A stretch of DNA of 64,000 nucleotides from Streptomyces sp. RerS4 (GCF_023515955.1 NZ_CP097322.1:3433501-3497500); one strand, 5' to 3'. Shown: positions 25,696 through 34,243, counted from the stretch's first letter. Notes: a model not told the origin generated them from the sequence alone. Program-made: numbers and translations.

Positions 25696-26526
25696 CTACT
25701 CTCCCGCCAACCTCTCGATGAAACCCAGCGATTCACGTGGGTCCAAGGCCTGTGCGCGGATCTTCGCATACCGCTGGGCGTAGAGGCTCACCTTGCCCGG
25801 ATCGCTGATCAACATGCTCTCGTCCTGCTGCTCCATATACAGCAGCCGCTCATGGCGCGGTGTTTCGACAAGGCTCATGGCCCCACTCGTACCAGCATGT
25901 TCACCGGAGAAGCCACAGTCCAGTGGCAGTACCTGCACTGTCACACTGCGGCGCTGGGCAAGCTCGGCCAGGTACCGGAACTGGGCGCGCATGATGGCCT
26001 TGCTGCCGATGCCTCGGCGCAACGCGCCTTCGTCGACCACGAACTCGACGAGAGCAGTCGGGTCACGATCGAACAGCGCCTTCCGCGCCATGCGACCCTC
26101 GATCAGCTCTTGGACACGTTGCTCCGACAGCACCGGATATCCACCCTCGAAAAGGGCACGGGCGTAGTCCTCGGTCTGGAAGATCCCGTAGATCACTCGC
26201 GTCTCGAAGAGGCAGAGGGTCAGTGCCTCCTGTTCCAGGCTGAAGAAGTCTTGGAAGTGTGGGGCAAACGTATCGACCCGTACCAGTTCCCGCGCGAAGT
26301 CGAACGCGCCCAGCCCATTCCCGATCTTTCCCTCCAGCTTGACCAGCATCTCGTCGCTCGCCGGTTGCGCGCAGGTTTCCAAAGCGCTGATGGCAGCACC
26401 CGAGTAGCCCAGGATCACGCCGAGCTCCCTCTGAGTCAGCCCTGCCCGCTCCCTGAGCACTCTCGCCAGGTGAGCCACCAGCCGGGTCACGCCACTGGCC
26501 TGCCGCTTGTTCGAAGACTTCGCCAT
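25696..26526 (-). CDS. WhiJ-like XRE regulator with DUF5753 domain
   Basis: A 276-residue regulator. The N-terminal Cro/C1-type helix-turn-helix (about 12-68) reads LARVLRERAGLTQRELGVILGY, then SGAAISALETCAQPAS. The C-terminal DUF5753 region (about 95-270) contains ARALFEGG, RMARKALF, FRYLAELAQRRSVTVQVLPL and a closing YAQRYAKIRAQALDPRES. This pairs with the DUF397 gene in the WhiJ-type arrangement, many members of which affect Streptomyces development. ATG 26526 (MAKSSNKR) is chosen. Upstream are four 10-bp repeats. Confidence 0.9.
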   Translation of the reverse strand: MAKSSNKRQASGVTRLVAHLARVLRERAGLTQRELGVILGYSGAAISALETCAQPASDEMLVKLEGKIGNGLGAFDFARELVRVDTFAPHFQDFFSLEQEALTLCLFETRVIYGIFQTEDYARALFEGGYPVLSEQRVQELIEGRMARKALFDRDPTALVEFVVDEGALRRGIGSKAIMRAQFRYLAELAQRRSVTVQVLPLDCGFSGEHAGTSGAMSLVETPRHERLLYMEQQDESMLISDPGKVSLYAQRYAKIRAQALDPRESLGFIERLAGE

Positions 26527-26530
26527 TCGA

Positions 26531-26570
26531 TCAACCCCGAACTCAACCGAACTCAACCGAACTCAACCAG
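26531..26570 (-). repeat. Iteron-like 10-bp repeats upstream of the XRE gene
   Basis: ACTCAACCGA is repeated at 26541-26550 and 26551-26560, with ACTCAACCAG at 26561-26570 and a degenerate copy at 26531-26540. On the coding strand each unit contains TTGAGT, one helical turn apart. They lie 4-44 bp upstream of the XRE start codon and are candidate operator repeats. Confidence 0.75.
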
Positions 26571-26583
26571 CGCGGCCTGAGTT

Positions 26584-26628
26584 TCTACCGTTTGGAGCCC
26601 TTGAGTCGGGGCTCTGGAAAACGGTAGA
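26584..26628. promoter_or_regulatory. Long inverted repeat between XRE gene and its divergent partner
   Basis: TCTACCGTTT (26584-26593) matches AAACGGTAGA (26619-26628) perfectly, and an inner GAGCCC (26595-26600) matches GGGCTC (26609-26614). This 45-bp dyad sits in the 124-bp gap between divergent genes and ends at a TAGACC that could be a -10 for the rightward gene. Confidence 0.65.
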
Positions 26629-26650
26629 CCTGACGCATCACCCTTGTTCC

Positions 26651-27126
26651 ATGAACACCGAAAGCGATTCCGCCAACCCCCAAAAGCCCGGCTGGGTTCC
26701 CGCTCACGGCATCTCAATCCGCAAGGCTGGCGTGCAATTTGACGCGCTACGTGTGGACGGTGACATGGGACGGAACCTCGCCGATCTCCTCGTCACGCTC
26801 ACGGGCGGTGACCCCGGTCCGATCGTCGTACAGGCCAACGGGCGCCGGCCGGTGTACTTCCTGATCGCCGTCGACAGCGCACAACACCGGCTCTGGCCAC
26901 CCGGGTTCACGCGGCTCACCTCGGGCCCGCGCCGCAGCACCTACCTCCCCATCCCCTGCCTCGACGGCGTGTGGCCGCTCGCGTGGCGGTGTCCGCCGAG
27001 CGGGGAGGACGGTTCGTGCACGCGCTGCTGCTCCACCGCGCGGCCGGGCTCTACCAGGCGAGTTGGGAGATCTCCTCACAGACCACCGCGCACGCGTCGG
27101 CCGCCGGGTCGATCAACGGGAAGTGA
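26651..27126 (+). pseudogene. Small WhiJ-locus protein disrupted by a frameshift
   Basis: ATG 26651 opens a frame encoding GWVPAHGISIRKAGVQFDAL, DGDMGRNLADLLVTLTGGDP, VVQANGRRPVYFLIAV and STYLPIPCLDGVWPLAWRC. This is a typical short protein divergent from XRE/DUF397 genes. Near 27000-27012 coding character jumps to another frame, giving GRFVHALLLHRAAGLYQAS and a stop at 27124-27126. In the original frame the sequence continues as antisense of kynB with no natural end. A single-base indel is the simplest explanation; sequencing error is possible. Its 3' end overlaps the convergent kynB-like gene. Confidence 0.65.
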
Positions 27127-27926
27127 CCGACGCCCTCGACCATCGTCAGGCCGACCATCTCGCCCGCCTTCGCCGCCGCCGCCACGTACGACTCCGCCAC
27201 CGCCGGCGGGACCACGATGTCCTCCCGCCCCTGCACCACGGCGGTGGCGATCCCCGTCGGCAGCAGCGCCGCAGGATCGGCGGACGGCAGCCGCTCGTCC
27301 CAGTACTCCGGACCGCCCAGCAGCTGCGCGGACGCGCCCCCGCACACACCCAGCCCCTCCGCCACCGCGAAGTCCGCGATGGGGGCCAGAGCCACCACGC
27401 CGCGCAACTCCGGCGGGGAAGGCAGCCTCCACGGGGACCCGTACGGCAGGACGTGCCGGGCGGCGGCCCACAGCGCGAGATGACCGCCCGCCGAGTGGCC
27501 CGTCACCACGGTCCGGCGGCAATCGGCCGACGGGAGCGCACCGGCAGCCAGCTCGGGCAGCGCGTCCATGGCGGCGGCGACGTCGTCGAAGGTCTCGGGC
27601 CAACGCCCCGCCACCGGCCCCTCCACGTCCTGGTGCGGCAGGGAACTCCCGCGCCGGTACTCGACGTTGGCGACGGCGAAACCCCGCCGGGCCAGCAGGT
27701 CCACGAACGGGGTGATGTGCTGCCGGTCGTACGGGGCCCGCCAGGCCCCGCCGTGCAGGACCACCACCAGCGGGGCGAGCGCGCCGACCCCGCCGCGCGG
27801 GCGGTAGAAGTCGATCACCTGGTCGGGGTGTTCCCCGTACGCGGCGCTCGCGTCGGGGGCGACCGGAGGGTGGGCGAACGCCGATGCGGCCTCGGCGGCG
27901 TCCCGTTCGACTGCGGGGTCCGTCAT
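27051..27926 (-). CDS. Alpha/beta hydrolase, probable kynurenine formamidase
   Basis: A 291-residue carboxylesterase-type hydrolase: oxyanion motif HGGAW (58-62), nucleophile elbow GHSAGGH with Ser145, an acidic residue in QGREDIVVPP (about 235), and catalytic His in VEGVGHFPLIDP (about 262). HGGxW plus GxSxGG is the pattern of eukaryotic-type arylformamidases. Lying directly downstream of kynA and kynU, it most likely hydrolyses N-formylkynurenine to kynurenine, completing the pathway. ATG 27926 has GGTGGAG upstream. A terminator-like stem separates it from kynU, so it may have its own promoter. Confidence 0.8.
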   Translation of the reverse strand: MTDPAVERDAAEAASAFAHPPVAPDASAAYGEHPDQVIDFYRPRGGVGALAPLVVVLHGGAWRAPYDRQHITPFVDLLARRGFAVANVEYRRGSSLPHQDVEGPVAGRWPETFDDVAAAMDALPELAAGALPSADCRRTVVTGHSAGGHLALWAAARHVLPYGSPWRLPSPPELRGVVALAPIADFAVAEGLGVCGGASAQLLGGPEYWDERLPSADPAALLPTGIATAVVQGREDIVVPPAVAESYVAAAAKAGEMVGLTMVEGVGHFPLIDPAADACAVVCEEISQLAW

Positions 27927-27943
27927 CGGGGCTCCACCTCTCG

Positions 27944-27955
27944 GTAACGAGTTAC
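27944..27955 (-). promoter_or_regulatory. Small palindrome upstream of the kynB-like gene
   Basis: GTAAC-GA-GTTAC (27944-27955) lies 18-29 bp upstream of the start codon and may be an operator. No regulator is adjacent. Confidence 0.35.
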
Positions 27956-28064
27956 GCGTGGGACAGCGGGGTACAGCCGGGACAGATGTTCCGGTACGCC
28001 GGCAGAGCGGGACCGTATCAGGCCTGAACGCACCGTTCCGGGGCGGGACCGGGCCACGCGACGA

Positions 28065-28088
28065 CGGGCGGGGCCGGAGCCCCGCCCG
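28065..28088 (-). terminator. Terminator after kynU
   Basis: CGGGCGGGGC (28065-28074) and GCCCCGCCCG (28079-28088) form a perfect 10-bp stem with a CGGA loop, 39-62 nt past the kynU stop. It implies at least partial separation of kynU and the formamidase gene. Confidence 0.65.
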
Positions 28089-28126
28089 CCGAGTGCCGAG
28101 ACGTTTCACTACGCCCCGCTACCGAG

Positions 28127-29335
28127 TCACCCGAAAATGTGACCCAGCGTGCGCGCCGCGCGCTCCGCGTCCGCGAAGGAGACATAGAGCGGGGTGAAGC
28201 CGAAACGCAGCACATCGGGGGCCCGGAAGTCCCCGATGACCCCGCGCGCGATCAGCTCGGTCATCACCGCGCGGGCGTTGGCCGTGCGCAGCGAGACCTG
28301 GCTGCCGCGCTCCGCGTGCGGCGCCGGGGTGACCGGCTCCACCGCGCCCTCGGGGACGTACGCCGCCACGCACTCCAGGAAGAAGTCCGTCAGCGCGAGG
28401 GACTTGGCCCGCACGTCGGCCACGTCCACGCCCTCCCACGCGCCGAGGGCCGCCTCCAGCGCGAGCATGGACAGGATGTCCGGGGTCCCGACGCGGGTCC
28501 GGGCGGCGCCCTGGGCGGGCTCGTACTCCGGGGTCATCGCGAAGGGCTCGACGTGGCTGTTCCAGCCGGGCAGCGGGGAATCGAAGGCGCCCTGGTGGCG
28601 CTGGGCGACGTAGATGTACGCCGGGGCGCCGGGGCCACCGTTGAGGTACTTGTACGTGCACCCCACCGCGAGGTCCACGTCGTGCGCGTCGAGGCCGACC
28701 GGCAGGGCGCCGGCCGAGTGGCACAGGTCCCACACGACGAGCGCGCCCGACGCGTGGGCCGCACGGGTGAGGGCGGGCAGGTCGTGGAGCCGGCCGGTGC
28801 GGTAGTCGACGTGGTTGAGGAGCACGACCGCCGTGGTGTCGGTCAGGTGCGCGGCCGCGTCGGACGGGTCGACCGGTACGACCTCCAGGCCGGTCAGCCG
28901 GGCGGCGGAGGCGGCGATGTAGCCGTCGGTGGGGAAGGTGGTGGCGTCGACGAGCATCCGGGTGCGGCCGGGGGCGGCGAGGCGGGCGGCGCCGACCAGG
29001 GCCTTGAACAGGTTGACGCTGGTGGAGTCGCCGACGGTGACCTGGCCGGGGGCCGCGCCGATCAGCGGGGCGATCAGGTCGCCGATCCGCTCGGGGGCGG
29101 TCCACCAGCCGCTCTCGTCCCAGGACCGGATGAGCAGCTCGCCCCACTGGCGGCGTACGACGTCCTCGACGGCCCCGGGAACGGCGGCGGGAAGCGCGCC
29201 GAGCGAGTTCCCGTCGAGGTAGACGAGGCCGTCGGGGAGGGCGAAACGGTCGCGGAGCTTGGCGAGGGGATCGGCGGTGTCGAGTGCGGCGGCGCGGGCC
29301 GCCAGGTCCGCGCCGCCGGGCGTCGTCTCAGACAT
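28127..29335 (-). CDS. kynU: Kynureninase
   Basis: PLP enzyme that cleaves L-kynurenine to anthranilate and alanine. The 402-residue protein is complete: YLDGNSLGALP near 39-49, GDSTSVNLFKAL (about 102-113), VWDLCHSAGALPV with the PLP Asp (about 201-213), and the Schiff-base Lys229 in GCTYKYLNGGPG. A conserved GTPDILSMLALEAAL follows. Its start overlaps the kynA stop by 8 bp, so the two are translationally coupled. Confidence 0.97.
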   Translation of the reverse strand: MSETTPGGADLAARAAALDTADPLAKLRDRFALPDGLVYLDGNSLGALPAAVPGAVEDVVRRQWGELLIRSWDESGWWTAPERIGDLIAPLIGAAPGQVTVGDSTSVNLFKALVGAARLAAPGRTRMLVDATTFPTDGYIAASAARLTGLEVVPVDPSDAAAHLTDTTAVVLLNHVDYRTGRLHDLPALTRAAHASGALVVWDLCHSAGALPVGLDAHDVDLAVGCTYKYLNGGPGAPAYIYVAQRHQGAFDSPLPGWNSHVEPFAMTPEYEPAQGAARTRVGTPDILSMLALEAALGAWEGVDVADVRAKSLALTDFFLECVAAYVPEGAVEPVTPAPHAERGSQVSLRTANARAVMTELIARGVIGDFRAPDVLRFGFTPLYVSFADAERAARTLGHIFG

Positions 29336-30173
29336 GGCTGCGCGCCGTCCACAGCTCGGGGAAGACGTTCTTCTGGGCGCGCTTCTCCAGCCAGGTCACG
29401 CCGGCCGAGCCGCCCGTGCCGGTCTTGGCGCCCATCGCGCGGCGGGTGGCGACCAGGTGGTCGTTGCGCCAGCGCCAGACGAGCTCCGCGACGTCCGTGA
29501 GGACCTCGCCGAGGCGGTGCAGGTCGGGCGCGGCGTCCGGGTCGGCGTAGAGGCCCGTCCAGACGGCCTCGACCTCGGGCGAGGGCTCGTAGCGCAGCGC
29601 GAGGTCGCGCTCCAGGACCTCGCCGGGGACGGGCAGCCCGCGCCGGGCCAGCAGGCGGAGGGTCTCGTCGTAGAGGCTCGGCTCGTGGAGGGCCTTCTCC
29701 AGCTCGCCGTGCACGCGGGGGGCGCCCCGGTGCGGGACCAGCATCGACGCCGACTTCTCACCGAGCAGGAACTCCATGCGGCGGTACATCGCCGACTGGA
29801 AACCGGAACCCTCGCCGAGCGCGCCGCGATAGGCGTTGAACTGGGCGGGAGTGAGCTGGGCGAGGGGGCGCCAGGAGGCGTTCAGGGCCTCCAGCTCGCG
29901 AAGGGATCGCTTCAGCGCGTCCATCGCGACGGGGATGTCGTCCTCGCGCAGGGCGCGGGCGGCGGTCTCCCACTCGTGGACTATGACGGTGAACCACAGC
30001 TCCATGACCTGGGTGGTCACCAGGAACACCATCTCGCCCGGGTCGTCCGACCGGAGGTGCTGGAGGTGGGTGAGGACGTCCGCCTGGACGTAGTCCTCGT
30101 AGGGGGTGGTGCCGGCGAAGTCGAGGTTCGGGGCGTCCGAACCGGCTCCGGAGGCATCAAGGGCGTGCGACAT
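29328..30173 (-). CDS. kynA: Tryptophan 2,3-dioxygenase
   Basis: Heme enzyme opening the indole ring of L-tryptophan to N-formylkynurenine, first step of the kynurenine pathway. The 281-residue protein shows TTPYEDYVQADVLTHLQHLR, the active-site helix EMVFLVTTQVMELWFTVIVHE, the SGFQSAMYRRMEFLLGEK loop, and the C-terminal heme-ligand region WRWRNDHLVATRRAMGAKTGTGGS. Length and motifs are standard for bacterial TDO. Upstream is an inverted repeat around a TATGAT -10. It is the first gene of the kynA-kynU transcript. Confidence 0.97.
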   Translation of the reverse strand: MSHALDASGAGSDAPNLDFAGTTPYEDYVQADVLTHLQHLRSDDPGEMVFLVTTQVMELWFTVIVHEWETAARALREDDIPVAMDALKRSLRELEALNASWRPLAQLTPAQFNAYRGALGEGSGFQSAMYRRMEFLLGEKSASMLVPHRGAPRVHGELEKALHEPSLYDETLRLLARRGLPVPGEVLERDLALRYEPSPEVEAVWTGLYADPDAAPDLHRLGEVLTDVAELVWRWRNDHLVATRRAMGAKTGTGGSAGVTWLEKRAQKNVFPELWTARSHV

Positions 30174-30240
30174 TTCTGTCTCCTCGACACGTGCTTCCGG
30201 GTAGCGGTCCGCTCCTTCCGATGAGGTAAGTGGAGCCCCG

Positions 30241-30270
30241 GTCCCCTGCCTCGCATCATAAACAGGGGAC
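30241..30270 (-). promoter_or_regulatory. kynA promoter with flanking inverted repeat
   Basis: GTCCCCTG (30241-30248) and CAGGGGAC (30263-30270) are a perfect 8-bp dyad whose 14-bp spacer holds TATGAT on the minus strand, a near-consensus -10. A repressor bound here would block the kynA-kynU promoter. No dedicated regulator gene adjoins it. Confidence 0.55.
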
Positions 30271-30301
30271 GCGGAGCGCCTCTAGGGGAGACTTCGCGTG
30301 G

Positions 30302-30730
30302 TTATGCGGACGTGTCCTCGGCCAGCACGTTCGCGGCGGTCTCGGAGGAGTCGCGCAGGAACGTCGAGCAGCGCTCGAACTCCTCCTTCTCGCCGATCGC
30401 GCCGGCCGCGCGGGCCAGGGCGTTCAGCGCGCGCAGGAAGCCGCGGTTCGGCTCGTGCTCCCACGGCACCGGGCCGTGGCCCTTCCAGCCGGCGCGGCGC
30501 AGCGCGTCGAGGCCGCGGTGGTAGCCGGTACGGGCGTACGCGTACGACTCGATCGTGTTGCCGGCCGCGAAGGCGCGGTCCGCCAGGGCCGCCCAGGCGG
30601 CGGACGACGTCGGGTGGGCCGCGGCCACCTCGGCCGGGTCGGTGCCGGCGGCGAGGGCCTCGCGGGGCGCGGGCTCGTCGGGCAGGTGGGTGGGGGCGGG
30701 GCCCCCGAGCAGGTTCTGGTGAATCGACAT
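30302..30730 (-). CDS. DUF3151 protein
   Basis: A 142-residue conserved actinobacterial protein of unknown function. Visible features are NLLGGPAPTHLPDEPAP at the N-terminus, AWAALADRAFAAGNTIESYAYARTGYHRGLDALRRAGWKG, and NRGFLRALNALARAAGAIGE. The helical repeats resemble TPR-like packing. In many Streptomyces this gene lies next to the fructose-bisphosphate aldolase gene; here fba is 5.2 kb away across a regulator-rich block. ATG 30730 is the start. Confidence 0.9.
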   Translation of the reverse strand: MSIHQNLLGGPAPTHLPDEPAPREALAAGTDPAEVAAAHPTSSAAWAALADRAFAAGNTIESYAYARTGYHRGLDALRRAGWKGHGPVPWEHEPNRGFLRALNALARAAGAIGEKEEFERCSTFLRDSSETAANVLAEDTSA

Positions 30731-30893
30731 GGGATCAGTGTGTACCGCCGACCGCGTCAACGGTGCGGGCGGGCGGGGTGGTGGGCAGCCCACCACGTAT
30801 TCCCGAAGTGCGGTGCCCGGACCACCTCCCGGTGACGGGGGCCTTCGGCGGACGGTAGAGGGGCAATCGACGCACGCCAGGGGGAGGCATGAC

Positions 30894-32135
30894 GTGAAAG
30901 CGATCGTGGACGGCGGTACGGCCGCGGGAACGCGTGATCCGGACCCGGCTCGGGATCCGGCGCGGGACCCGGCGCGGGATCGGGCGCGGGATCGGGCTCG
31001 GGAGGCCGCCGACGACCTGTGTTCCACCGTGTTCGCCTCGCTGCGCCGCAAGGACCAGCGGGAAAAGGGCCGCCAGTACGTCCAGGGGCTGCTGTCCCTG
31101 CCGGGCCGCAAGTCGATGCGGGGCATCGCGGGCCGCGTCGGCGGGTCGGCCGCCGAGCAGAGCATGCACCACTTCATCTCCGGCTCCACCTGGGACTGGG
31201 AACCCATCCGCGCCGCCCTCGGCGGCTTCCTGGAGGCCTCCACCCCGCTGACCGCGTGGGTGGCGCAGCCGATGGCGATCCCCAAGGGCGGCGAGCACTC
31301 GGTGGGCGTGGCGCACCGCTTCGACCCCCACCAGGGGCAGATGTTCCGGGGCCAGCAGGCCTTCGGCACGTGGTTCACCTCGGCCGCGCTCGTCAGCCCG
31401 GTCGGCTGGCGGATGTTCCTGCCCGGCGAGGAGCCCGAACGGGAGCCCCTGCGCGGCGCCGACCTCGCCGCGCGCGCCGCGTACGAGGAGTCCGCGTACG
31501 CCGAGTCGGCGGCGGCGGCCGTCATCGAGACGGTGCGGCGCGGCGCGGGAACGCCGCGCCCGGTGGTCCTCGACATCATGCGGATCGGCACCCGCTCGAC
31601 GATGAACCGCTTCGCGGAAGCCGGACTGCCGGTCATCGCCCGCGTCAGCCCGACGACCCCGCTGCTGGTCACCGACCCGGCGCTGCCCGGCCACGGCGCG
31701 GGGGCCCGCTCGGCGCGGGAGATCCTCCAGTCGGTGAAGGGGCTGTGCACCCCGGTGGAGTGGACCGACCCGGACCCGGCGCACCCGACGGACCGGCATC
31801 GCCGCACCCTCGCGGTCGCCGTCCGCGTGATGATGCCGGACCCCTCCCCGGCCCGCCGCCGGCACCTGCTGCTGGTCGGGGAGTGGACGGACGCGCGCCG
31901 CCCGCCCTCGGGGATGTGGGTGACCGATCTCGTACGCCTCCCCGTGGGCCCGCTGCTGCGCCTGACGAAGCAGGGGCTGCGCGTCGGCCACGCCGCCGAG
32001 CACAGCGGCCGCGAGGCCGGTCTGCGCGACTTCGCGGGCCGGGGCCTGCCCGGCTGGCACCGGCACGTCACGCTGGCCTCCGTGGCGCACGCGGCCCGCG
32101 CCCTGGCGGGGACGGAGCGCTACCCGGTCACGTAG
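30894..32135 (+). CDS. IS701-type transposase-like protein, probably domesticated
   Basis: A 413-residue protein with the IS701/DDE-superfamily architecture: CSTVFASLRRKDQREKGRQY and LSLPGRKSMRGIAGR (helical N-terminus), SMHHFISGSTWDWEPI, and a central VVLDIMRIGTRSTMNRF where active transposases have the ADAGYG catalytic block. The late LLLVGEW segment aligns with the family's AEW. The DDE core therefore looks degraded. An RARD/PARD repeat lies near residues 18-35. GTG 30894 has GGGGGAGG 6 nt upstream. No terminal inverted repeats or target duplications are visible, so it is probably an immobile relative. Confidence 0.75.
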   Translation: MKAIVDGGTAAGTRDPDPARDPARDPARDRARDRAREAADDLCSTVFASLRRKDQREKGRQYVQGLLSLPGRKSMRGIAGRVGGSAAEQSMHHFISGSTWDWEPIRAALGGFLEASTPLTAWVAQPMAIPKGGEHSVGVAHRFDPHQGQMFRGQQAFGTWFTSAALVSPVGWRMFLPGEEPEREPLRGADLAARAAYEESAYAESAAAAVIETVRRGAGTPRPVVLDIMRIGTRSTMNRFAEAGLPVIARVSPTTPLLVTDPALPGHGAGARSAREILQSVKGLCTPVEWTDPDPAHPTDRHRRTLAVAVRVMMPDPSPARRRHLLLVGEWTDARRPPSGMWVTDLVRLPVGPLLRLTKQGLRVGHAAEHSGREAGLRDFAGRGLPGWHRHVTLASVAHAARALAGTERYPVT

Positions 32136-34092
32136 CTTCGGCGGCCCTGTCCGGAGCCGTGCGCCGGTCGTGCAGTGCCCGGCGCGCCTTGCGCAGGCGC
32201 AGCGCCATCTGGATCTCCAGCGCCCGGCCCGGCTTCTGCCACTCGGCGCCGAGCAGTTCGGCGATCCGCTCCAGCCGGCGCGAGACGGTGTTGGGGTGGA
32301 CGTGCAGGGCCTCGGCGGCGTGGGTGGGGCTGGAGCCGGAGGCGAAGTAGGCCTCCAGGGTGCGCGTCAGCTCCGTCAGCCGGTCCGCGTCGTAGTCCAG
32401 GACGGGCCCGATGGTGGCGGCGATGAACGACTCCACGTCGTGGTCGGCGGACAACAGCAGTCCGAGGAAACCCAGTTCGCGCAGCGACGCGGTGCCGCCC
32501 ACGCCGTCGAGCGCGGTCAGCGCGTCCAGGCAGCGCACGGCCTCCGCGTAGACCCGGGCCACCTCGCCGGGGCCGCCGGTGGGGCCGGCGGCGCCGGTGG
32601 ACACGGCGTGGCCGAGCAGCGGTGACAGCTCGCCGGAGGCCCGGTGCGCGGCGGCGGAGGCGTCGGTTCCGGGCAGCACGAGCACGAGGCAGCCGCGCCG
32701 GACGCCCTTGAGCCCGCCCATCCGGTACGCGTACGAGGACGCCCAGGCGACGGCCTTGCCCAGCTCGCCGCCCTCGGGCCTGGCCACGACCACCACGTGC
32801 GGGCGGTCGAGGTCGATGCCGAGGCGTCGGGTGCGCTCCAACAGGTGCAGGTCGACGGAGTGCGGCCGGTCCAGCAGGTCGGCGAGGATCTCGTCGTGGA
32901 CGGGCCCTTCGGCGGCGGCCGTGCCCCGCTGGATCAGCATCAGCGAGGCCACGGACTGGGCGGCCAGCTGGAGGAGGCGTACGTCCTCGTCGGCGAGCGG
33001 CGCCGAGGCGCTGAGCAGCAGCACGCCCAGGTCCTCGGCGCCCGCGAGGACGGGCGCCAGCCACAGGTCGCCGGGCAGCCGTACGGGCCACCGTTCGGTG
33101 AGCGCCTGGAGGGCGGCCTTGGTGACCGCGTCCTCGTCCAGGTCGGGCAGGTCCCCGGTGGCCGTCAGCGGCCGGCCGCCCGGGTCGCGGACCTGGAGTA
33201 CGCCGTCCAGCGCGTCGGCGGTGGCACGGGCGAGGGTGGCGAGCCCGGCGCCGTCCAGGACGAGCCCGGCGAGGCGGGCGTGGCACTCCCACAGGTAACG
33301 GACCCGGGTCAGGGCGGTGTTGGTGCGCGAGCCGAACGCCTCCAGTTCGGTGACCTCGTCGCGGGTCTGCTCCAGCAGGCGGGCCTTCTCGATGGCGACG
33401 GCCGCGAGGTCGGCGAGGGAGAGCAGCATGCCGATCTCGTCGGGGGTGAACTCCCGTACGGAGCGGTCCGCTCCGTAGAGCGCGCCGAGGGTGGAGTCGC
33501 CCCGGCGCAGCGGGACGGCGATGATCGCGTGCAGGCCCTCCGCCCGGACGACGGCGTCGATGCCGGGGGCGTGGGCGATGCCCGGGTCGGCGAGGTAGTC
33601 GGCGGTCCACACCGGGGAGCGACGGACCTGGGCGATGCTGCCGAGGCCCCGGCCGGTGCCGAGTTCGAGGCCGACGTTGAGCGCGGTGGTCTCGCCCTCG
33701 GAGGTGCGGACGTACGCGGACCCGTTCGGGCGGGACAGCGACAGCCAGGCCATGTCGAAGCCGAGGAGCCGGCGGGCGCGGCGGGTGATCAGGCGCAGCA
33801 GGCCGTCGATGTCGTAGGGGGAGGTGAGGTCGTGGGCGGTGTCCACGAGGGCGGTGAGGGCGGCCTCGCGCTGCTTGTGGCGGCTGGCGCGGGCTCGTAC
33901 CGAGCGGGCCAGTTCGACGGCCCGGGTCAGCTCGGCGAGGGCGGGTTCGTCGGCGCCGGCGGCGGCGCGGGCGCGGGCGCGGCCTTCGGCCAGGAGGTCG
34001 TCGTAGGCGCTCTGCGGGGCGTCCGCCGCGAGCAGTTCGAGTACGGCCAGGGGGGTGCTGCCGGCGTATCCCCCGTCGTCGCCCTCGCGCAT
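32128..34092 (-). CDS. PucR/CdaR-type transcriptional regulator with GAF domain
   Basis: A 654-residue regulator. A helical N-terminus (1-80) precedes a GAF sensor domain (about 85-235; ITRRARRLLGFDMAWLSL to LHAIIAVPLRRGD and LGALYGADR), then a coiled linker, then a second ligand-like region. The C-terminal PucR helix-turn-helix (about 575-640) contains LTRTLEAYFASGSSPTHAAEALHVHPNTVSRRLERIAELLG. Proteins of this build often respond to purine, CoA-ester or aromatic ligands. Its 3' end overlaps the convergent transposase-like gene by 8 bp. Confidence 0.9.
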   Translation of the reverse strand: MREGDDGGYAGSTPLAVLELLAADAPQSAYDDLLAEGRARARAAAGADEPALAELTRAVELARSVRARASRHKQREAALTALVDTAHDLTSPYDIDGLLRLITRRARRLLGFDMAWLSLSRPNGSAYVRTSEGETTALNVGLELGTGRGLGSIAQVRRSPVWTADYLADPGIAHAPGIDAVVRAEGLHAIIAVPLRRGDSTLGALYGADRSVREFTPDEIGMLLSLADLAAVAIEKARLLEQTRDEVTELEAFGSRTNTALTRVRYLWECHARLAGLVLDGAGLATLARATADALDGVLQVRDPGGRPLTATGDLPDLDEDAVTKAALQALTERWPVRLPGDLWLAPVLAGAEDLGVLLLSASAPLADEDVRLLQLAAQSVASLMLIQRGTAAAEGPVHDEILADLLDRPHSVDLHLLERTRRLGIDLDRPHVVVVARPEGGELGKAVAWASSYAYRMGGLKGVRRGCLVLVLPGTDASAAAHRASGELSPLLGHAVSTGAAGPTGGPGEVARVYAEAVRCLDALTALDGVGGTASLRELGFLGLLLSADHDVESFIAATIGPVLDYDADRLTELTRTLEAYFASGSSPTHAAEALHVHPNTVSRRLERIAELLGAEWQKPGRALEIQMALRLRKARRALHDRRTAPDRAAEAT

Positions 34093-34243
34093 GCACTGTC
34101 CCCCGTCCCCGGCCCGACCAGGCGTTTTCCGGCCCCGCCCCGAACCTAGGTTCCGGGCGGCGGGGGGTCAAGGCGGGGCGGGGGGAGGCGCGGACGGGCC
34201 GTCAGGATCCGGTCGTCGGGGGCCCGTCGTCAGGGGCTCGTAG

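Noticed and set aside
30894..32135. An active insertion sequence
   Set aside because: No terminal inverted repeats or target-site duplication are visible near 30730-30893 or after 32135, the catalytic block is altered, and the 3' end overlaps a neighbour by 8 bp, which suits a resident gene.
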